A stretch of 28,487 bases of DNA from CBINFS01 sp966250015 (GTDB lineage: Bacteria > Bacteroidota > Rhodothermia > Rhodothermales > DASSAV01), in contig CBINFS010000044.1 in assembly GCA_966250015.1 (NCBI GenBank), positions 1 to 28,487 of the forward strand. The letters are read 5' to 3'. Below are positions 7,973 to 16,963 of the stretch, in pieces. Each line of letters opens with the position of its first letter. Within the stretch, counting starts at the first letter, position 1. Position numbers and translations under genes: made by a program. The notes under the pieces are model-generated. The model ran no database searches. It saw only the letters and a program-made list of their open reading frames with translations, and was not told where the DNA came from.

Positions 7973-9307
7973 TCACCAGTAATATTGTTCGACGGGCTCC
8001 TTCGAAGGCTCGACCAGGGAATCGAATAACCGCGCCAGGTGTTCCGTTTGGCTCCGGCGGCTATAGGCCCGGACGCTCCCGGATGCGGCTCCGCCGATTC
8101 CTTCACCCGCCTGCCACCTCCCGTACGCCTCCCTGACGTACGCCTCCACACCCGTCTCGTCGTCCCAATCAAACATCCGGCCTGCCTGTGTATGCTGGAG
8201 CAGAGCCGCGGCGTCGCCATCCGGATTACCAACCCCGATCACCGGCCGTCCCGAGGCGATGTATTCGAACACTTTCCCCGTCACGATTCCCTCCGAGTCC
8301 GGTACGCGGTTGATACAGAGGAGCAGTAGCGCCGCCTCTTTCATGTACCGGATCGCCTCTCGATGGGGTACGTAGGGCACGAACTCGGTCGCCGCGCCGA
8401 GCCCCGCTTCCTGCAACGAGCGCCGGCAGAGGGCATCAACGTTACCGGTGAAACGCAGGCAGAGCTGAGGCAGCTCGCCGGCGGCAAGAAGGCGACCGAG
8501 CACCCGCCACAGCACCTCCGGATTCTGGGACGCCGCAAGGTTTCCCACGTGCGCCAGCACGAACCGGTCCCGGCGCACCGGCACGGCCTCGTCAAAGTCC
8601 GGCTCGTCGTAACCGTTCGGTATGACCGTGACGGGACGGGTCGTCTTTGACGAGAGCAGCTTCTGAAGCGACGGGCTTACCGTCAGGACCGTCGTGGCCT
8701 CCTGAAGGACCGACCGTTCGAGGCCGGCGTCGAGCCGGCGGGCCGGGGCGGTCAGCGGGAGCTCCCGGTAGTAGCTGATGTCGGTCCATGGATCGCGGAA
8801 GTCGGCCACCCAGGGAATGCCGTACCGACGATAGAGCCTGCGGGCGATCAGGTGGCCCGAGTGCGGCGGACCGGTCGAGAACAGCAGGTCAATTTTGCCG
8901 GCTTCGATCAGCGCCCGACCCGCCCGTACGGCGTACGGAACCCACCCGACCCGGGCATCAGGAATGAACAGGTTTGCGCGTACCCACTTCGCAAGCCGTT
9001 GCTTCCAGCTCGCTTCCTGCTCGTCGATGAACGCCACCCCGACCGTTTCTTCCTTCGTCTTGCCGAGCATCTTCGCGTATGCAGCGTATGGATCTCGGGC
9101 GCGCGTCCGTCGGACGACGATACCGGTAGGCACCTCTTCACTCAGCGCCGGATCGAGGCCGGGATAAGACGCATCCTCCGGCCGCACTGTTAGTACGACG
9201 GGCTCCCAGCCGAACTCCCCTAGGTATTTGACGAACTTCAGCGTCCGTTGTACACCGGGGCCGGCGGACGGCGGAAAGTAGTACGAGATGACGAGTACGC
9301 GTCTCAA
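7973..9307 (-). CDS. GT-B glycosyltransferase
   Basis: A 444-residue GT-B glycosyltransferase, soluble or membrane-associated. The N-terminal domain begins with VLVISYYFPPSAGPGVQRT, where the Gly-rich acceptor loop is typical of GT4-like enzymes. It continues with DLLFSTGPPHSGHLIA and VADFRDPWTD. The C-terminal half has VIPNGYDEPDFDE, FVLAHVGNLAASQNPE and GIVTGKVFEYIASGRPVIGVG, the nucleotide-sugar binding region. The start is a TTG at 9307, the only start that places the first beta strand correctly. No upstream ATG exists in this frame before the YfhO stop at 9338. It is followed after 6 bases by wecB. Probably it assembles the repeat unit of the same surface glycan; the sugar is unknown. 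Confidence 0.85.
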   Translation of the reverse strand: MRRVLVISYYFPPSAGPGVQRTLKFVKYLGEFGWEPVVLTVRPEDASYPGLDPALSEEVPTGIVVRRTRARDPYAAYAKMLGKTKEETVGVAFIDEQEASWKQRLAKWVRANLFIPDARVGWVPYAVRAGRALIEAGKIDLLFSTGPPHSGHLIARRLYRRYGIPWVADFRDPWTDISYYRELPLTAPARRLDAGLERSVLQEATTVLTVSPSLQKLLSSKTTRPVTVIPNGYDEPDFDEAVPVRRDRFVLAHVGNLAASQNPEVLWRVLGRLLAAGELPQLCLRFTGNVDALCRRSLQEAGLGAATEFVPYVPHREAIRYMKEAALLLLCINRVPDSEGIVTGKVFEYIASGRPVIGVGNPDGDAAALLQHTQAGRMFDWDDETGVEAYVREAYGRWQAGEGIGGAASGSVRAYSRRSQTEHLARLFDSLVEPSKEPVEQYYW

Positions 9308-9337
9308 GGTACGTCCGGAAAAGGCTCGGCAACGGAT

Positions 9338-11896
9338 TCAGGCGGCTTCGGTGGTTTCTTCGCCGGTCTTTTCGGGCTTTCTCTTGCGGAAGTAAGCCAG
9401 GCCGAACAGAAGAAGCGTACCACCGTAAACGAGCGCCGTCGCCAGCCCACTGATCAGAACCCCTAGCCGGTGCCCCCGGGGTTCAAACGACATGGTCACC
9501 GTGTGCTCGCCCTCAGGCACCACGACCCCCCGCAGCAGGTAGTTCGTGCGGAGAATGGGGACCTCCTCCCCGTCTATGCGCGCCTTCCAGCCGGCCGGGT
9601 AATAAACCTCACTGACGACGAGCAGGCGCGGGGCGTCCGTCCGGACGTTCCATTCGATCTCGTGTGGGCTGTAGCTGACGAGCTCGGCGGCCGCCATCGC
9701 ACCCGAGTCGACCGGGGCCGGCGTCAGGGCCAACTCTTCCAGCACAACGGCGGTCTGAGATGGTTCAAACGCAGAGTCTTGCAGGCGCGTCAGCATCTCG
9801 TCGGGCGATTGAACCGTCTCCACCTGGCCGACGAAAAACGCCCGGGGCAGCACGTCTGGATTTTCGAGCACCGCGAAGCCCGTCTCACTCTGGAACACCA
9901 GCTCCATCCCGGGAAACGGCCCCGGAGATACGACGTAGCGCGTGTTCATCATGTCGAGGATCTGCTCGTTGGGCAAACCCGTCGCAGAGTCGAGAAGCAA
10001 ATGATCGAGGAAGTCCTGGTACACCCGAAGCTTGGCGCCGTGATAACCGCCGAGCGATTCGAAGTAATAGGACGGCCGCGCCGTGGTCTGTGGATTGCCC
10101 TCCAGCGACAGCACCCGGAACTTCCCTCGCTCCTCGCCGCCCTGTTCGATCAGGAACCGGTCGAAATCGTAGGTCTGGATCTGGTCCTCGATCTGGCTGA
10201 CAGGGGCCAGCGCGTCTTCGTTCAAATACCGCCGTCCCACCCCCCACAGGTCGATTAGAATCAGTAGCGTCAGGGCCGATTGAAGCACCCATGCCGGAAT
10301 CGATCCGCGCCGGTAGAGGAACAGCGCAAGACCAGCGAGCGCAATGAAGAGCAGGGTACGCAGGGCATCGCTCGTGAATCCATCGACACGTTCCTCTTTC
10401 ACCCGGGTGACGTACTGCTCGGCGGCCTGGGTAACGCGTGGGTCGGTGGGCGAGACGTTGTTGCTCTGTGCGATCTGATAGGAGATCTCCTGGCGCTCGT
10501 TGGGCCGCTCGAAGTCGAAAAGCGTGCTGCGAGCAAGGAAGAGCAACAGAACGAACCCGCCGACGATTCCAAGCACCGTGTAGATCGCGCGCGTCTGTCG
10601 ACGGTCTTGCTCGGGCGACGGCTCACGGCGAACGGCCTCGTTGATCCCGAACGCCGCCAGGATCGCCAGGCTGAAGGCCACGACACTCAGCCACGTCTCG
10701 GGCACCCGGAAGGCATCGAAGAGGGGGAAGTAATCAAAAAACAACCGGTTGAACCAGGCCAGGTGCTCTCCGAGTGAAAAGAGGATCATAAAAAACACAC
10801 CGATCGCCAGGCCCCAGACGACGTTTCGCCGGACGCGCCAGACGGCCAGGATCGCAAGCAGGATGACGATACCGCCGACGTAATGCGGTCCAGCCGTGAA
10901 GGGCTTTGGTCCCCAGTACGTCGAGCCGCCGCCACCAAAGGCGTCGGCAATGAGCAGCGTGACGAGCTCCGAGAAGCCCTGGCTCCAGCTCATGGCATAC
11001 GACCAGTCGAGCGCACCGGCATCCGCGGCGCCGGCCGAACCCCGGATCGTGTATTCCTTGTATTCGAGCAACGGAAGGAACGGCTGTGCCACCATGAGCA
11101 ACGCAAGCACCGTCCCCAGCACCATCCAGCTGGTTGCCGCGCCGAACGACTTTAACCTGCCGTGCCGCACGGCGCCGATAGCCTCAACCAGCCACCAGAA
11201 TCCGAGCAAAAAGGCCAGGTAATACGTGATCTGCTCGTGTCCCGCCCTCAGGTGTACCGCCAGCGCAATGGCAAAAAGCAGTCCTGAAAGCAGCTTCGGC
11301 TTTTTGAGCGCGTAGGCGAACGCAAGCACGAGCCAGGGCGCAAAAGCCAGCGCCACAAACTTGCTGTTGTGCCCCGCCACGAGGAGCAGGTGGAGATAGG
11401 TGGTCAACCCGTACCCGACGGCACCTAACACGCCGGCCAGGTTGTTCTTCGTCAGGAAGAAGATCAGCAGGTATGCACCTGCTAGCAGGAAAATGAAGTG
11501 GGAGGTTGGCCAGATCACGCGGCGAAGCAGCCGGGGCACGTCGTCGATCTGCGGCACCACGAGCGGGTAGTAGATCTTGTAACCCGGCATGCCGGCAAAT
11601 GCATTCGGCGCCCAGAGCGGTTCCTCCCCCGTCGCCTCTTCGTATTCGATCAGGTCGGCGGCCGTCGCCCGCCAGTTGACGATGTCGCCCGCCGCAAGCG
11701 TCCTGCCCGAAAAATGGATCGGGGCAAAAAACGCCAGCGATACGGCCAGAAGAAAAAGCAGGCACACGACGTGCCGTGTCGACTCCGGCAGCCGCATCCA
11801 CAAACCGCGCCACCCCTCCTCTTCGTTGATAACTGGCCTGCCGGTCTGCCCCGGCTTTGCAGTCGCCTTTTTTGAGCGTTTGGTTCTCTGAGCCAT
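9338..11896 (-). CDS. YfhO-family membrane protein
   Basis: An 852-residue protein of the YfhO family, a GT-C-like group of large membrane proteins common in Bacteroidota. A basic cytoplasmic N-terminus (residues 1-40) precedes about a dozen membrane segments. The first luminal loop has AGDIVNWRATAADLIEYEE and PLWAPNAFAGMPGYKIYYP, a block typical of the family and similar in position to the acidic catalytic loop of GT-C enzymes. A soluble periplasmic region follows (about 480-800), with NTRYVVSPGPF, LPRAFFVGQVE, FFEPRG-like and YYPAGWKARIDGEEVPI blocks, then a last membrane helix and a Lys-rich tail. Family members are linked to glycosylation of envelope polymers, so a role with the neighbouring glycan genes is likely but inferred. 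It starts 27 bases after the gatC stop. Confidence 0.85.
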   Translation of the reverse strand: MAQRTKRSKKATAKPGQTGRPVINEEEGWRGLWMRLPESTRHVVCLLFLLAVSLAFFAPIHFSGRTLAAGDIVNWRATAADLIEYEEATGEEPLWAPNAFAGMPGYKIYYPLVVPQIDDVPRLLRRVIWPTSHFIFLLAGAYLLIFFLTKNNLAGVLGAVGYGLTTYLHLLLVAGHNSKFVALAFAPWLVLAFAYALKKPKLLSGLLFAIALAVHLRAGHEQITYYLAFLLGFWWLVEAIGAVRHGRLKSFGAATSWMVLGTVLALLMVAQPFLPLLEYKEYTIRGSAGAADAGALDWSYAMSWSQGFSELVTLLIADAFGGGGSTYWGPKPFTAGPHYVGGIVILLAILAVWRVRRNVVWGLAIGVFFMILFSLGEHLAWFNRLFFDYFPLFDAFRVPETWLSVVAFSLAILAAFGINEAVRREPSPEQDRRQTRAIYTVLGIVGGFVLLLFLARSTLFDFERPNERQEISYQIAQSNNVSPTDPRVTQAAEQYVTRVKEERVDGFTSDALRTLLFIALAGLALFLYRRGSIPAWVLQSALTLLILIDLWGVGRRYLNEDALAPVSQIEDQIQTYDFDRFLIEQGGEERGKFRVLSLEGNPQTTARPSYYFESLGGYHGAKLRVYQDFLDHLLLDSATGLPNEQILDMMNTRYVVSPGPFPGMELVFQSETGFAVLENPDVLPRAFFVGQVETVQSPDEMLTRLQDSAFEPSQTAVVLEELALTPAPVDSGAMAAAELVSYSPHEIEWNVRTDAPRLLVVSEVYYPAGWKARIDGEEVPILRTNYLLRGVVVPEGEHTVTMSFEPRGHRLGVLISGLATALVYGGTLLLFGLAYFRKRKPEKTGEETTEAA

Positions 11897-11923
11897 AGGG
11901 TGCGGGTGTTCCGGGGCCGGTTC

Positions 11924-12211
11924 CTATTCGATCACCTTGGGGACGCGGAAGTACCGGTCGTCGGCGTCGGGAGCGTTGAGCAGGGCTTCTTCGCGCGTGA
12001 TGCGCTGGTGTACCTCGTCCTCCCGAAAGACGTTCGAGAGGTCCAGTACGTGCGACATCGGAGGCACCGCCGACGTGTCGAGCTCGTTGAGCTTGGACAT
12101 GTAGTCCAGAATCGTATTCATCTGCTCGGCAATACGTTGCTCTTCGTCCTCCGGGAACTGAAGGTGGGCGAGAGAAGCGATGTATCGGACTTCTTCGATC
12201 GAAATGGCCAT
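11924..12211 (-). CDS. gatC: Asp/Glu-tRNA(Asn/Gln) amidotransferase subunit C
   Basis: A 95-residue protein matching GatC in length and sequence: the N-terminal 'IEEVRYIASLAHLQFPEDE', the central helix MNTILDYMSKLNELDTS, then VPPMSHVLDLSNVFREDE and the C-terminal LLNAPDADDRYFRVPKVIE. GatC stabilises the GatA-GatB pair that converts misacylated Glu-tRNA(Gln) or Asp-tRNA(Asn) to the amide form. gatA and gatB are not in this window, which is common in this part of the bacterial tree. The ATG at 12211 has no visible Shine-Dalgarno sequence. In the 74-base gap upstream, the minus strand carries a TATTAT (12279-12274) that could be a -10, but no well-spaced -35 is seen. Confidence 0.95.
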   Translation of the reverse strand: MAISIEEVRYIASLAHLQFPEDEEQRIAEQMNTILDYMSKLNELDTSAVPPMSHVLDLSNVFREDEVHQRITREEALLNAPDADDRYFRVPKVIE

Positions 12212-12285
12212 CGTGCTGAAATGCGGGTCAGGTTTGCAGAGCGACTCGGCCGCTCAAGTTAGGCAATCCACGGATAATAAGCGCG

Positions 12286-13044
12286 TCACGCAGCACCAAT
12301 CTCCTGATGGGGCAATTCGGCTGCAATCCGGGTGCGGATTTTCTCCATCACCTCGGGTATATCTCGCCGCCGCAAACCGTTGGTATCGAGTGGAGTTCCG
12401 ACGACGACTTGAATGGTGCCCGGCCGCATGACCTTGGTGCGCTCGTCCATCAGCCGGTACGAGTCCACTATGGTCACCGGTACGATCGGTACCCCGGCTT
12501 CGAGCGCGAGTGCAAAGGCCCCCTTCTTGAACGGCAGCAGCTTCTGACCGTGCGAACGGGTGCCCTCCGCATAAATCAGTACCGAGTTGCCCCGCCGGAT
12601 CTTTTCACCGGCTTTCTGAAGGCTCTCGAGTGACTTCCGCGGATCGCTCCGGTCGACAAACACCGACGCAGAGTTCCGGATCGCCAAGCCAAGGAACGGC
12701 ACCTGCCGCAGCTCGACCTTCGCAACAAATCCGAACGGATACGGAAGCCATCCGGCAAGCACGAGAATGTCCAAAAGGTTTTGATGGTTAGACACGAAGA
12801 CGTATGGCGCATTGGGGTCGAGGCGCTCCCGCTGCATCAGGTGTACCCTGATCCCCAGCACACCGAGCAAAACGCGCCCCCACAGGCCCGACCAGCGCTT
12901 GAAGTTTTTTGCCGTCGGATTGAACTGATGGGCAATAATCTGGCATATACAAAGAGGGATGGTGATGAGCACTGCCATCAGGGCAAACCAGGCAAACCCC
13001 AGCCGACCGGCGAGCGTCGGCTTCTGTGGAGGGTTTTTTACCAT
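12286..13044 (-). CDS. plsC: 1-acyl-sn-glycerol-3-phosphate acyltransferase
   Basis: A PlsC-type lysophosphatidic acid acyltransferase that makes phosphatidic acid at the inner membrane. The acyltransferase block I, NHQNLLD (H-x4-D), follows an N-terminal membrane helix (GFAWFALMAVLITIPLCIC). Later come FLGLAIRNSASVFVDRSD, the substrate-binding EGTRSHGQKLLPFKKGAFALA block and VPIVPVTIVDS. The frame is open to a TTG at 13071, but an AGAGG runs directly into that codon with no spacing. I prefer the ATG at 13044, giving 252 residues, the usual family length. The gap to the TIM-barrel gene (13072-13164) shows no terminator. Confidence 0.9.
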   Translation of the reverse strand: MVKNPPQKPTLAGRLGFAWFALMAVLITIPLCICQIIAHQFNPTAKNFKRWSGLWGRVLLGVLGIRVHLMQRERLDPNAPYVFVSNHQNLLDILVLAGWLPYPFGFVAKVELRQVPFLGLAIRNSASVFVDRSDPRKSLESLQKAGEKIRRGNSVLIYAEGTRSHGQKLLPFKKGAFALALEAGVPIVPVTIVDSYRLMDERTKVMRPGTIQVVVGTPLDTNGLRRRDIPEVMEKIRTRIAAELPHQEIGAA

Positions 13045-13164
13045 TTTCTTTTCACGTACGGCTACTTCCAACCTCTATACCTCGATTTTTTAACTATCTA
13101 AAACCGGAAATTCTGCTACGGACTGCCGGGAAAAAGCATAATTCGTACCAACAGGCGTTCTCGA

Positions 13165-13950
13165 TCAGGTTTTTAGCCCCCGGATGAGGCGAATCAGCGT
13201 CGTAGCGTCCCGAAGCCCGGTTTTTGGAGCGGGCTTCAAATGCACCTCCAGGCTAAGGGGACCCGAAAAACCCTGTCCGTGGAGTAATTTTAACTGACGA
13301 GGCCAGTCGACGCTACCTTCGCCGAGCGGTTTGTAAGCCCACCCGCCGGACGCCAAGCCCCCGTCCGTACACCGGACGAGAAAAACACGTCCTGAAAGTG
13401 CGGTTAGCCCCTCCTCAGGATTTTCCCCGTTCCGGACCGCGGCGACCGGATTCCACGCTGCGCCCACGTTCGTCAGATTTACCCTGGCGAGCAGATCCGC
13501 CAGGGCTGCGCCAGTCGGAAAGCCCATCTCGTGTTCGTTCAGCACGGCGATCCTCACGTTCTGCCGCGCCGCTTCACGGCCGGCTCGCGACAGGGCGTCG
13601 ACCACGCTGTCAATCGATTCTCCGGCTCCCGGCAAAAAAGCGGACACCACCACGATCCCGCATCCGATTCGTTTGCAGAATTGCAGCGTTTCGCCAAAAA
13701 CGGCAATCTCATTCAACCACTCGACGCGATCATTCGCCGCACCTTCGAACAAGCCCGGCACAATGGCGGCAACCGGAACGTCCAGCTCGGCCAGCCGGCG
13801 CTTGAGCTTTGCTTCGTTGACGAAGGGCACCCGATCACCCGGGCCGCCTACCGTGCGCAGCTCGACGCTTTCCAATCCCCAGAGGAGTGTGTAGTGCAAC
13901 GACCGATCGATGTCGCTCGTCACGGTGTCCGTTAGCAAGCAGGGTAGCAC
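13165..13950 (-). CDS. TIM-barrel sugar isomerase/endonuclease-IV-like protein
   Basis: A 261-residue protein resembling the sugar-phosphate isomerase/epimerase (AP-endonuclease 2 type) TIM-barrel family. Repeating beta/alpha units include VESVELRTVG-like strand 2, CGIVVVSAFLPGAGESID, VRIAVLNEHEMGFPTGAALADLL, NVGAAWNPVAAV, GRVFLVRCTDG, GEGSVDWPRQLKLL and SGPLSLEVHLKP. The glutamate at about 235 aligns with the last metal ligand, and E139 or E141 with an earlier one. The usual Asp in the 'D-P-x' position reads WNP (166-168), and the H-x-K/H-D site reads RCTD (193-196), so the metal site looks incomplete. The start is a GTG at 13950 with GAGGG five bases upstream. The substrate cannot be assigned. 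Confidence 0.7.
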   Translation of the reverse strand: MLPCLLTDTVTSDIDRSLHYTLLWGLESVELRTVGGPGDRVPFVNEAKLKRRLAELDVPVAAIVPGLFEGAANDRVEWLNEIAVFGETLQFCKRIGCGIVVVSAFLPGAGESIDSVVDALSRAGREAARQNVRIAVLNEHEMGFPTGAALADLLARVNLTNVGAAWNPVAAVRNGENPEEGLTALSGRVFLVRCTDGGLASGGWAYKPLGEGSVDWPRQLKLLHGQGFSGPLSLEVHLKPAPKTGLRDATTLIRLIRGLKT

Positions 13951-13990
13951 GTGACCCTCGAACGCGTGGTTTGCTGGTTTACAAAGGAAT

Positions 13991-15424
13991 CTACGGGGTT
14001 TCCTCCAGGGGCGCGAACGCCGTATCCGGCACGACAGGGCGAAAAGGCCCCGCGGTGACGACGGTTTGCAGCAACACCCGGTGCGCTTCGTCCGCCAGCC
14101 GACGTGTGGCTGGAATCGCCCGTTGCAGCATCTGAGCCTGATCCGGTACGGGTTCGGTGGCCGGCACTGTACGCTGTCCGGGCGCAGGTGTAGCCGACGG
14201 CGTACGGGTGGTTAACGTATCGGCCGGCAAGGCAACCGTCGATAGCGGGATCCCGTACGGTTCGAGGATCTCCCGGACTTCTTCAGCCTTCTCATCCGAA
14301 AGGCCGATGTAAACTACCGCAACGGTTTGATCGATCACCCACAAAGGGTGCCTCAGATACGCCCTGAGCCCGGCGTGATCCGTTCGTGAACCCGACCAGA
14401 CGGCAAAGAGGATCGTTCGCTCCGGGATCGAAATCAACCTCGAAAAATAGGCATAATTCCGCGCCAGCTCCAGCAACGCCGCAGTCCCGATCCCCAGGTC
14501 TTCCGGCTTTGTCCGTCGGACGCCGCGGAACGCCCCGTCCGAGTCGAGATCGGCGCAGACAATGACGAGCTCGCTCGCGCGAACCGGGTCCTTGCCGGCC
14601 ACAAAGCCCATCGTATTGATGGCAGATGCGCGGGGAAGGAATTCGGTATTCGTGCGAAGCACTATACCCCGCGGCAGGGCGACGGGCGTTGCCCCGGCAT
14701 CGTAGAAGGACAGCTCGGAGCGGCCCACTATGCGCCCGGCCGCCTCCGGAGACACCTTAACGACGAGCAGGCTGTCGATCTTTCGAGAAGACGAGTTAGG
14801 CGCCACTTCTCCGACTGCCAGCACTGCCCTCACGCCTGAATCCCGAAGAGCCTCGAGCGTCCGGGTCGTGGCAAGGGACTCTGGCAAAAGGATGACGGCC
14901 TGTCCGGAAAACCTTACGCTGGCATCCGGTGTCGACGTGAGATAGACCTGGTCGAATCGGATCTCTCCGGCGTCGCTGCGCCCATCAACCGCGAAGTCGA
15001 CGCCTGGAAGAAAGACCGTCGAGTCCGGATCGGTGGTTTGCAGGCGGCCCCCTCTCACGTAATTGAGCGGCGTGCTGTATAGGACGCTGAAATCGCTGCC
15101 GAGAACGGGTTGGAGGTTGTATTCACCGAGACGCGCCGACACGTACGACGCGGCGCGGGCAAAGCCCTGGGTGCCGGTCGCCCTGCCCTCTTCGACCACC
15201 TCATTGAAGTAACGAAGGTGATCCGATATCTCCTGATCCATCCAAACAGGGCTCAGGGGAGTAGGCCGAAGTGGCTCCTGAGGCACTGACAATCCGCCAC
15301 AGGCCGGCAGCAGGACGGCAGCGATCCCCGAAACGACAAGAAAAAATACCCCTATCGGTCTAACCATGGGCAAAGACATTACGGAATCACAGTATGCCCG
15401 AAGATAAATTGCGGGACCGATCAT
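13991..15424 (-). CDS. M28-peptidase-like lipoprotein, probably inactive
   Basis: A 477-residue exported lipoprotein. A hydrophobic stretch (about 24-39) ends in the lipobox LPAC, with the lipid-bearing Cys at about 42. The N-terminal block GRATGTQGFARAASYVSARL and the core 'INTMGFVAGKDP' are M28-like. The usual GAHYDS metal site reads CADLDS (290-295), the GADDNASG site reads PEDLGIG (307-313), and the GEE site reads SGSRTDHAGL (344-353). Most zinc ligands are therefore gone. The following TAALLELARNYA and ERTILFAVWSG keep the fold. It may bind peptides or act as a scaffold in the envelope. The ATG at 15424 gives a long n-region; an ATG at 15379 gives a more normal 27-residue signal peptide. 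A Pro/Thr-rich linker lies near residues 405-425. Confidence 0.7.
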   Translation of the reverse strand: MIGPAIYLRAYCDSVMSLPMVRPIGVFFLVVSGIAAVLLPACGGLSVPQEPLRPTPLSPVWMDQEISDHLRYFNEVVEEGRATGTQGFARAASYVSARLGEYNLQPVLGSDFSVLYSTPLNYVRGGRLQTTDPDSTVFLPGVDFAVDGRSDAGEIRFDQVYLTSTPDASVRFSGQAVILLPESLATTRTLEALRDSGVRAVLAVGEVAPNSSSRKIDSLLVVKVSPEAAGRIVGRSELSFYDAGATPVALPRGIVLRTNTEFLPRASAINTMGFVAGKDPVRASELVIVCADLDSDGAFRGVRRTKPEDLGIGTAALLELARNYAYFSRLISIPERTILFAVWSGSRTDHAGLRAYLRHPLWVIDQTVAVVYIGLSDEKAEEVREILEPYGIPLSTVALPADTLTTRTPSATPAPGQRTVPATEPVPDQAQMLQRAIPATRRLADEAHRVLLQTVVTAGPFRPVVPDTAFAPLEETP

Positions 15425-15521
15425 TACTGCGAAAAATCAGAATGGCGCCCCTCCGGCTTAAGCGCAATACCAATGTGCCTTCCCCGGGTGTACCACCGAC
15501 CAGCGAAATTTCCGAAAACGA

Positions 15522-15549
15522 ATAAAGGCGGCCTCGCGGCCGCCTTTAT
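15522..15549 (-). terminator. rho-independent terminator after the pil-like cluster
   Basis: A perfect 12-bp stem, ATAAAGGCGGCC (15522-15533) with GGCCGCCTTTAT (15538-15549), encloses a four-base loop. It sits 24 bases after the secretin stop at 15573. The minus-strand transcript continues into a T-rich stretch (TCGTTTTC), as expected for an intrinsic terminator. The stem is A/T-flanked on both sides, so it could also work in the other direction. Confidence 0.85.
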
Positions 15550-15572
15550 CCAGATCACGTTGTTCCCCTGAG

Positions 15573-16943
15573 CTATCGGTTGTGCTCCACCGGTACGTGC
15601 GACCTGCGCGAGACCCCTTCGTTGAACCGCTGCAAGCTGTTCTGGATTTCGTCGCGGCGGCGGTTGAGCAGGTCGTCCTGGAGCGGCCGGCGTGCCCGGG
15701 CTTCGAGCGGCTCGAGCACACGAGCCTGAAGGACGATCAGGAGCTCTTTCTGTGCGACCGTCTTCTGCTCGTAGCCGAAAAGGTACCGCAGACCGAAGAA
15801 CCAGCCCGGCAGGTCCTTCAGGAGCGGAATACCACGGCGCGTTACGGACTCCTCGGTCGAGTAGAGCCCACCAATGACCGTCTGCTCCCCATCGAGCAGC
15901 AGAACCTGCGTGTTGGCCGTGTTCCGGTCGATCACCGGTCCGTCGAGCGACGGGCGGCTACCCGACTTTTCGACCAGCACGTCCAGGTGGATGAAGTCGA
16001 TGTCCTGGTTTGTCGTCGTATCCCGCTCCGTAAACAGAGTCGGGGTCACGTTGACGATGATACCGGTTGAGAGCAGCTGGGTGATCGTGTTGCCCGAGAA
16101 GTCGCGGGTCTGGATAGGCACGTCGGTCCCGATCTGGATTCGGCCTTCCTCGGCGCTTTGCACGGTGATGGAGGGGCTCGCCACGGTCTCGCCGACCCCT
16201 TCGGTTTCGAGCAAGCGGAACAGCTGCGTCAGCGTGGAGAACTCGATGGCGCTCGGCGCGATGATGACGTCGTCGAGGGGTTCAAAAAGCTCGTCGGTGC
16301 GCAGGAAAAAACGGGGGCGCAGCGGGTTGTCGAGGTTTCCGGAGCCGCCCGTTCCACCCGAGCTGCCTGACCGGCTCGAACCGGTCTCGCCGCCAAAGAG
16401 GACGTTCCAGTCTATTCCGAGCTGCCGCGCTTTCGTCATGTTCAGCTCGAACAGGATCGCATTGATCTGAATCTCGCGCGTCGACAGCGAAGCGGCGACC
16501 TCCGCAGCCTTGCCGCCGGTCATCTGTTGCTGCGCCGCTTCCTTCGCACTGACGATCACACTCGGCTCGACGGCAGGTTGTATGATGAAGAACCCCTCCG
16601 TCTCACGGAAACTCAGCTGATTAAACTCCAGCACGAGCTCGAAGGCATCGAGAAAGTGCATGCCGGCTATTGAAATCCCGATGGGGTCCGTGTTGCCGTC
16701 CGGATCGATGATCCGTTTTCCAACCACCCGCTCGAAGATCGGGTTCAGGAACTCGATGAACTGGCTGAAGGGGGTTGACGGCAAAAAGGAGACGAGTTGA
16801 TCCGGGGGTACGTACGTGCGGATCTGTCGTTGCGTCGGGCGGTCCTGCGCGTGCGACAGGCCTGGGATAACCCAGAGCGACACGAGCAGCAACACAACCG
16901 GTAGGACGACAGCTTTGCCGATCCGTTTAAAAATCCGTTCCAT
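15573..16943 (-). CDS. pilQ: PilQ/GspD-type secretin, short
   Basis: A 456-residue outer-membrane secretin. A signal peptide (hydrophobic about 11-28, cleavage after SHA) leads to a mature chain. One small N-terminal module (about 50-125, with the IGISIAGMHFLDAFELVLEFNQLSF block) resembles the STN/N0-type domain. The secretin core starts with EIQINAILFELNMTKARQLGIDW and ends in the signature GIPLLKDLPGWFFGLRYLFG, followed by KELLIVLQARVLEP. A Ser/Gly-rich insert lies at about 187-203. PilQ proteins are usually near 700 residues with AMIN and several N domains; those are missing here. It is the last gene of the cluster. ATG 16943 has AGAGGA eight bases upstream. It probably forms the outer-membrane gate for the fibre. 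Confidence 0.85.
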   Translation of the reverse strand: MERIFKRIGKAVVLPVVLLLVSLWVIPGLSHAQDRPTQRQIRTYVPPDQLVSFLPSTPFSQFIEFLNPIFERVVGKRIIDPDGNTDPIGISIAGMHFLDAFELVLEFNQLSFRETEGFFIIQPAVEPSVIVSAKEAAQQQMTGGKAAEVAASLSTREIQINAILFELNMTKARQLGIDWNVLFGGETGSSRSGSSGGTGGSGNLDNPLRPRFFLRTDELFEPLDDVIIAPSAIEFSTLTQLFRLLETEGVGETVASPSITVQSAEEGRIQIGTDVPIQTRDFSGNTITQLLSTGIIVNVTPTLFTERDTTTNQDIDFIHLDVLVEKSGSRPSLDGPVIDRNTANTQVLLLDGEQTVIGGLYSTEESVTRRGIPLLKDLPGWFFGLRYLFGYEQKTVAQKELLIVLQARVLEPLEARARRPLQDDLLNRRRDEIQNSLQRFNEGVSRRSHVPVEHNR

Positions 16944-16963
16944 CTTGTTATCCTCTGTTCGAT

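Noticed and set aside
12274..12279. TATTAT on the minus strand upstream of gatC as a promoter
   Set aside because: The nearest -35-like TTGGTG is only 14 bases away, too close for a convincing promoter.
13045..13071. N-terminal extension of plsC from a TTG
   Set aside because: The AGAGG abuts the TTG with no spacing, and the ATG at 13044 gives the usual family length.
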